DNA of 40,912 bases from a virus. Position numbers and translations under genes: made by a program. The stretch spans positions 1 to 40,912 of IMG/VR virus record IMGVR_UViG_3300020109_000045. One strand, written 5' to 3'. This document shows, piece by piece, positions 36,997 to 40,912 of the stretch (positions within the stretch are counted from its first letter, which is position 1; each line of letters opens with the position of its first letter). The notes beneath the pieces were generated by a model that had not been told where the DNA came from, did no database searches, and saw only the letters and a list, made by a program, of their open reading frames with translations.

Positions 36997-37686
36997 TCAG
37001 CCCATCAGGGCCTGAAAAGCCGATGCGAAATCGGCTGCACTCGCCGCTTCGGCAGGTTCCCCCTGCCCTTTCAGGTGGAGACGCACGGCACGCTCCGCCT
37101 GCGAGTTGGACAGACCCAAGATCCCCTTGAGCATCTGTTCAAACTCGCGTTCTGTCAGCCGATCCCCGGCTTTCAGACGTTCAATCAGCCCCTCCTGGTC
37201 GCGCGAAGCCTTCACGCTGGCCGTATCGACAAGGGCATTTCGGTTGGCACCGATGGAGACGATGGAAACCTCGAACAAATCCAGCTTTTCAAGCAGCCAG
37301 ACGCCCCGGTCCTTGTCCTCGGTGTGTTTTTTGATGCGATAACCGATGCTCAGACCGTCGATATCGCCCGCTTTCAGCAGTTCGTAGGCTTCCCGCCCCT
37401 GCTGCACGTTCATGTTCAGCCGCCCGCGCATCAGCAGGCCGTGATCGTCCTCTTTGGCGTCCAGCCACTTGCCAATGGGGCGGTGCGGGTCGTGCTGCCA
37501 GAACATTTTCGGCGTCGTGCCGCGCCGGGAATGTTCGGCCAAGCTGTCCTTGTAGGCGCCGGGCATGATAATATCGCCAACGCTGTCCGGTTCGCCGCCG
37601 AATGTGCTGCCATAGCCCTCAAATTCGCCGGTATTGTCGTCCATATCCTTGACTTCAAGGACGGGATCAAAGGCTTTCGTCAGCAT
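36997..37686 (-). CDS. prohead protease, HK97/U35 family
   Basis: This 229-aa serine protease has the herpesvirus-type fold motifs: GYGSTFGGEPDSVGDIIMPGAY, H65 in MFWQHDPHRPIG, and S113 in DGLSIGYRI, with E139 in LDLFEVSIVS. It cleaves the capsid delta domain during maturation. The C-terminal 60 residues are helical and Ala-rich, as often in this family. It overlaps the portal gene by 20 bases. Confidence 0.93.
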   Translation of the reverse strand: MLTKAFDPVLEVKDMDDNTGEFEGYGSTFGGEPDSVGDIIMPGAYKDSLAEHSRRGTTPKMFWQHDPHRPIGKWLDAKEDDHGLLMRGRLNMNVQQGREAYELLKAGDIDGLSIGYRIKKHTEDKDRGVWLLEKLDLFEVSIVSIGANRNALVDTASVKASRDQEGLIERLKAGDRLTEREFEQMLKGILGLSNSQAERAVRLHLKGQGEPAEAASAADFASAFQALMG

Positions 37687-38893
37687 TGGTTGCCTCCGTG
37701 ATCGGCACGTTCTGCATCTGCATCCGCACCTCGTCGCCGCCAGCGACGGGCGGCAAGTTTTCCAGGCGCCGGACCTCGTTGATGGTCATGCCACCGATCT
37801 GCGTCATGGTCTGGTAGAACGACGCCCGCGCCGCACTGTCGCCGCGCAGCAGTCCCTCTAGGTTGAAGTCCACCGAAATACCGCGCGCCCGGTCCTCGGC
37901 GCTCAAAAGCTGCATCATCACCGCCTGCTCAATCCGCTTGAGTCGGCGGCGCAGGGTGAATTTCTGGAACATCAGAACTTGCTGCTCAACGCTAGTCGGC
38001 CATGCCGTTGCGCCCCCAGGGTGCCCGATCATCACCGGGGGCACGCCGAAGAAGCGGCAGATTTCTTCCACCGAGAAATTGCGCGTTTCCAGCATCTGCG
38101 CATCTTCGGGCGATATGCTCAGGGGGGTGATGGTCATCCCTCCCTCAGCAATGAATGGACGACCTGCATTGGTCGCGCCCATGTAATCCCGCTCGATGCC
38201 ATCCTTGGCAATCTTGCGCTGCTCTGGCGACAGCCATTCGGTAAAGCTGACCGACATGGACGGCTTCATGCCGTTGCGGAACATGCCTGCCGCCGCGCGA
38301 TCCGCCGCGATGGCCGAAGAAAACGCCTGCCGACCGAACGTCAGCACCGACATGCCCCCCAACGGATCCCCGCCAGGGCCGCGAATGTGCAGCACGTCCC
38401 GGTCCAGCCGGTCATACTGCCGCCCATCTTTCGACCAGCGATAGCGCAGCGGGCCGCTTTCCGTCCGTGTTACAGACATGGTGTCGGGCTTGACCGGGCG
38501 CAGCGCGATGATCTGGCCATCCCGGGTGCGCACAATGTCCGCATACGCGTTGCCGAACAAGTCAACGCTCATGCTCATGTAGTCCCAGAAATCAACCGCC
38601 GTCTGGTCGTAATTCGGGCTTTCGTGAAGCACCCGATACAGCGGGTGCGTTGCGTAGGCTTCCCGATACCCGTCGCGGCGCTCCCGATAGACCTGGAAGG
38701 GCAGGCTGGAAATCGTTCCGGAAATCAGGTTGGCGCAGGCCCAGACCGCCGACAAGGCCAGTGACGACCCCTCGGTGACGATCTCGCCCGCATCAGGGGC
38801 AGGGCCATACCAGCCGTCAGCATTGACAAGGCTAAGCGGCTTTACCGCGTCAGCCTTCGTTGACATACCCTTGATCCAGGAGAAAAGGCCCAT
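37667..38893 (-). CDS. portal protein, HK97 family
   Basis: This 408-aa protein carries the portal pattern: SALALSAVWACANLISGTISSLPFQVY, then HPLYRVLHESPNYDQTAVDFWDYM, GNAYADIVR, and the clip/crown IGHPGGATAWPTSVEQQVLMFQKFTLRRRLKRIEQAV, ending with INEVRRLENLPPVAGGD. These are conserved in HK97-type portals. It forms the dodecameric DNA channel and starts directly after the terminase stop. Confidence 0.94.
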   Translation of the reverse strand: MGLFSWIKGMSTKADAVKPLSLVNADGWYGPAPDAGEIVTEGSSLALSAVWACANLISGTISSLPFQVYRERRDGYREAYATHPLYRVLHESPNYDQTAVDFWDYMSMSVDLFGNAYADIVRTRDGQIIALRPVKPDTMSVTRTESGPLRYRWSKDGRQYDRLDRDVLHIRGPGGDPLGGMSVLTFGRQAFSSAIAADRAAAGMFRNGMKPSMSVSFTEWLSPEQRKIAKDGIERDYMGATNAGRPFIAEGGMTITPLSISPEDAQMLETRNFSVEEICRFFGVPPVMIGHPGGATAWPTSVEQQVLMFQKFTLRRRLKRIEQAVMMQLLSAEDRARGISVDFNLEGLLRGDSAARASFYQTMTQIGGMTINEVRRLENLPPVAGGDEVRMQMQNVPITEATNADESL

Positions 38894-40450
38894 TTACGCG
38901 GCCCCCAAGGAGGCGAAAAAGCTATTCATGTTCGCCTTCCTCGTCGCGTCATCATCGTATTCGGCCTCGGCCGTCCCGATAGCCATCGCCAAGGCCACAG
39001 CGCCGTCAATCCGGCCCGATGCTTTCGCCTTGTCCAGCTTTCGGTCCCCGGCAGGGTTGGTCGTCACCACAGCGTTCGCCATGCACATCGTCAGGACCGG
39101 GTGCCCACCGTGGGCGATGTTGCCCGTCAGGACGGCACTCTCAAGCGCCCGTAGTGCCGGGGACATGGACGCGAAGCCCTGCCCGAACTCTGCAAAGATC
39201 GCGTCGTCACCGTCCAGTTGTTCCGGTCGGAAACCCGCCTTCGCCAGCCAAGGCTTGAGGTTCTTGTAGTTCCAGCGGTCGAACGCAATCTTGCGCACGT
39301 CCATCCGCTGACAATCCGCGAACAACTGCGCGGCGACGTATTCATATTCGATGGTCCGACCCGGCGTGGTCAGCAGATGCCCTTGCTTGGCCCATACGTC
39401 ATAAGGCACGCGGTCTGCCCGCGACTTCTCTGCCAACCCATCGGACGGCAGCCAGAACTTCGGTCGCGTCTGCCACACCCCGTCCAGCGGCGCGACATAC
39501 ACAAGCCCTGTCAAGTCGCTGACCGCCGAAAGGTCAAGGCCACCGTAAACCGGAAGACCATTAAACTCGGCAGGCGTGGCGTTGCAGGCTTCCCAGATCG
39601 TCCGCGTGATGAACGGGGCGAACATCTCGACACGCCGGTTCAGCACCAGATTTTCGTATTCCGGCTGGCGCGAAGGCATCCGCTTCGCGTCCTCCGACAT
39701 TGCCATGACCTCTTTCTGGTTCATAAACACGTCGAAAGCCGGGTTTGCAGCGCGCAGCGCCTCAACCGAGAAAGGATCCAGCGACATATCCGCCGTCTGG
39801 AACCGTAGAACAACGCGCGGGTCCGCTCCCGTCTTGGCGTCATCAATCAGCGTGGACAGCAGGTCCGCATCTGTAGGGGCCTGCGTGCTGATGATGATTG
39901 ACAGCGGCTGTTCCTGTGCTGCCGTAGCAGTCTCCAATGCCTCGTAAAGCGAGTCGCGCGGACCTTTCACCTGACCCAATTCATCATGGACAACCAGAAC
40001 AGGCGACAGGCCGTAAGCTGTGGCAGCTTCGGCAGACAAGGCGCGGTACAGCGTGCCCAATTCACCGCAGAACAGTTGCTTGCCGCTGTCCCGTACCGTG
40101 ATGACTGCGTTGAGGTCCGGCGACATGCGGACCATCTTGGCCGCAAGCGCGAACAGGATGGCTGCTTGGTCCCTCGACCTCGCTGCCGAAAACAGTTGCG
40201 AGTTATGTTTTGCCTCTGGCCCGGCCAGATGCAGAAGGAGGATCATCGCGCTTTCGGTGGTCTTCGCGTTCTTCCTGCCCCGGCTGATGATCGCGCGCCG
40301 CGTTCCGTGCGGGTTGTCGTAAATTGCCCGGAAGTCGTCCTTCATAAAGTCGGCCATCTTGAGCGGCTGGCCCACAAACTTGCCTTCGGGGATGCGGATG
40401 TATTTTTCGCACCACGCTATGTTGCGCTCGGCCCGCGTCAGTTGTCCCAA
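38894..40450 (-). CDS. terL: terminase large subunit
   Basis: The protein has about 518 residues. The ATPase has a Walker A-like SRGRKNAKTTES (residues 56-67), the HK97-type R-x-x-x-N-x-K-T variant, and Walker B VLVVHDE (D156, E157). The nuclease domain has GGLDLSAVSDLTGL and later acidic residues (D in FDRWNY). N-terminal LTRAERNIAWCEKYIRIPEGKFVGQP is a typical beginning. No ATG lies at the right place: TTG at 40450 is used here, CTG at 40441 overlaps the small-subunit stop, and ATG at 40543 would need a 106-base overlap. It cuts and translocates DNA into the prohead. Confidence 0.88.
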   Translation of the reverse strand: MGQLTRAERNIAWCEKYIRIPEGKFVGQPLKMADFMKDDFRAIYDNPHGTRRAIISRGRKNAKTTESAMILLLHLAGPEAKHNSQLFSAARSRDQAAILFALAAKMVRMSPDLNAVITVRDSGKQLFCGELGTLYRALSAEAATAYGLSPVLVVHDELGQVKGPRDSLYEALETATAAQEQPLSIIISTQAPTDADLLSTLIDDAKTGADPRVVLRFQTADMSLDPFSVEALRAANPAFDVFMNQKEVMAMSEDAKRMPSRQPEYENLVLNRRVEMFAPFITRTIWEACNATPAEFNGLPVYGGLDLSAVSDLTGLVYVAPLDGVWQTRPKFWLPSDGLAEKSRADRVPYDVWAKQGHLLTTPGRTIEYEYVAAQLFADCQRMDVRKIAFDRWNYKNLKPWLAKAGFRPEQLDGDDAIFAEFGQGFASMSPALRALESAVLTGNIAHGGHPVLTMCMANAVVTTNPAGDRKLDKAKASGRIDGAVALAMAIGTAEAEYDDDATRKANMNSFFASLGAA

Positions 40451-40872
40451 GGCTTCCCGCCCCCGGCGCTTGCCTGCTTCGCTGTCCCGCTGGCCTTGTC
40501 CGTATAGCTGGACTGCTGCGTCAGGCGCATCTTCGTCGCGCATGACAGCGCCGCCCGCGTCTGCGTTTCCTTCATCGTGCAAAGCTGCTTGTAGCGGGCA
40601 AAGCACTCGTCGTCCGTCATGGCCTTGCGGCGCACCTTCTCGATCATCAATTGCAGCGCCTCGCCCTCGGCGACGTGTTCGCAGAAAGCCTGGAGCAACG
40701 AAAGCGTTTCGTCGGTGAACCAGTCCGATGGCATCCGGTTAACCACCCGCCGCCACTCGTCCGTAGCGCGATCATTCAGCGACATCGGAGGCTCGGGGCG
40801 ATCCCCCAGGCGAATGACCGGAGAAACGACCTCAATCTCGGCGGCGCTCTTTCGGCCCCGTTTTTGGGTCAT
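40438..40872 (-). CDS. terS: terminase small subunit (P27-type)
   Basis: This 144-aa protein starts MTQKRGRKSAAEIEV, with the basic R-G-R-K-S HTH-like N-terminus of P27-family small terminases. It continues with LNDRATDEWRRVVNRMPSDWFTDETLSLLQAFCEHVA (DNA-binding and oligomerisation helices) and a Gly/Ser/Lys-rich end. It recognises phage DNA and recruits the large subunit. A weak AGGT lies upstream. It is the first structural gene. Confidence 0.8.
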   Translation of the reverse strand: MTQKRGRKSAAEIEVVSPVIRLGDRPEPPMSLNDRATDEWRRVVNRMPSDWFTDETLSLLQAFCEHVAEGEALQLMIEKVRRKAMTDDECFARYKQLCTMKETQTRAALSCATKMRLTQQSSYTDKASGTAKQASAGGGKPWDN

Positions 40873-40912
40873 GCTGGTTTACCTAAATTGTCGCGGTTTA
40901 GCAAAGTCGATT
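40873..40912. other. right window edge, upstream of terS
   Basis: Forty bases lie before the terS start. On the minus strand they hold a short open stretch ending in TAA (40885-40883), ten bases before the terS ATG. This would complete the partial DnaA-like gene at the left edge if the window is circular. No promoter is evident. Confidence 0.35.

Noticed and set aside
1-40912. tRNA or rRNA genes
   Set aside because: I found no cloverleaf with a TTCRA-type T-loop plus matching acceptor stem and no rRNA-like conserved stretch by eye. A tRNAscan run would be decisive.

Overview
This 40.9 kb, GC-rich window reads as an essentially complete genome, or nearly so, of a tailed phage with a siphovirus-type long non-contractile tail. 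The host is probably an alphaproteobacterium, most likely in the Rhodobacterales (Paracoccus/Rhodobacter group). This host inference rests on the high GC content, a tail gene order like that of the Rhodobacter gene transfer agent, and a small early protein ending in a VPxPA-membrane-RR tail like the VPLPA-CTERM signals common in that order. No integrase, no CI-type repressor with a cleavage domain, no host housekeeping gene, no tRNA and no CRISPR array is visible.

There are four blocks. (1) 1-5147, minus strand: regulation and replication. A Cro-like repressor is followed by a CTERM-tailed protein, an SNF2-type helicase, a DNA methyltransferase, a small Cys/His protein, a RusA-type resolvase, a lambda-O-like replication initiator with an iteron array inside its gene, a helicase-loader-like protein and a DnaA-like DNA-binding protein cut by the window edge. 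(2) 5148-15715: a divergent control region and then about 28 small, mostly overlapping plus-strand early genes. These include a lipoprotein, a Rad52-like annealase, a NinB-like protein, an HNH nuclease, Ead/DUF551-like proteins, and a separately promoted pair (an 86-aa protein plus an XRE regulator) behind a palindromic operator. (3) 15716-19806, minus strand: an HNH nuclease and the lysis region, with a GH24 endolysin carrying a C-terminal membrane anchor, a LLH-type holin and other membrane proteins. (4) 19807-40872, minus strand: packaging, head and tail genes transcribed from the right end leftwards (TerS, TerL, portal, protease, capsid, connectors, tail tube, frameshifted tail chaperone, tape measure, tip proteins), ending with a host-recognition set (SGNH esterase, two Ig/lectin-like proteins and a beta-helix spike).

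The most informative signals are five 17-bp iterons in the initiator gene (putative origin), a -1 frameshift cassette in the tail chaperone gene, an isolated plus-strand gene inside the minus-strand head-tail module (a moron candidate sharing its stop with its neighbour), the small-gene/HTH cassette at 13.8-14.4 kb, and the CTERM-like protein. The two window ends may join: the gene cut at position 1 would continue into the last 40 bases and stop just before terS, which suggests an arbitrarily opened circular assembly.
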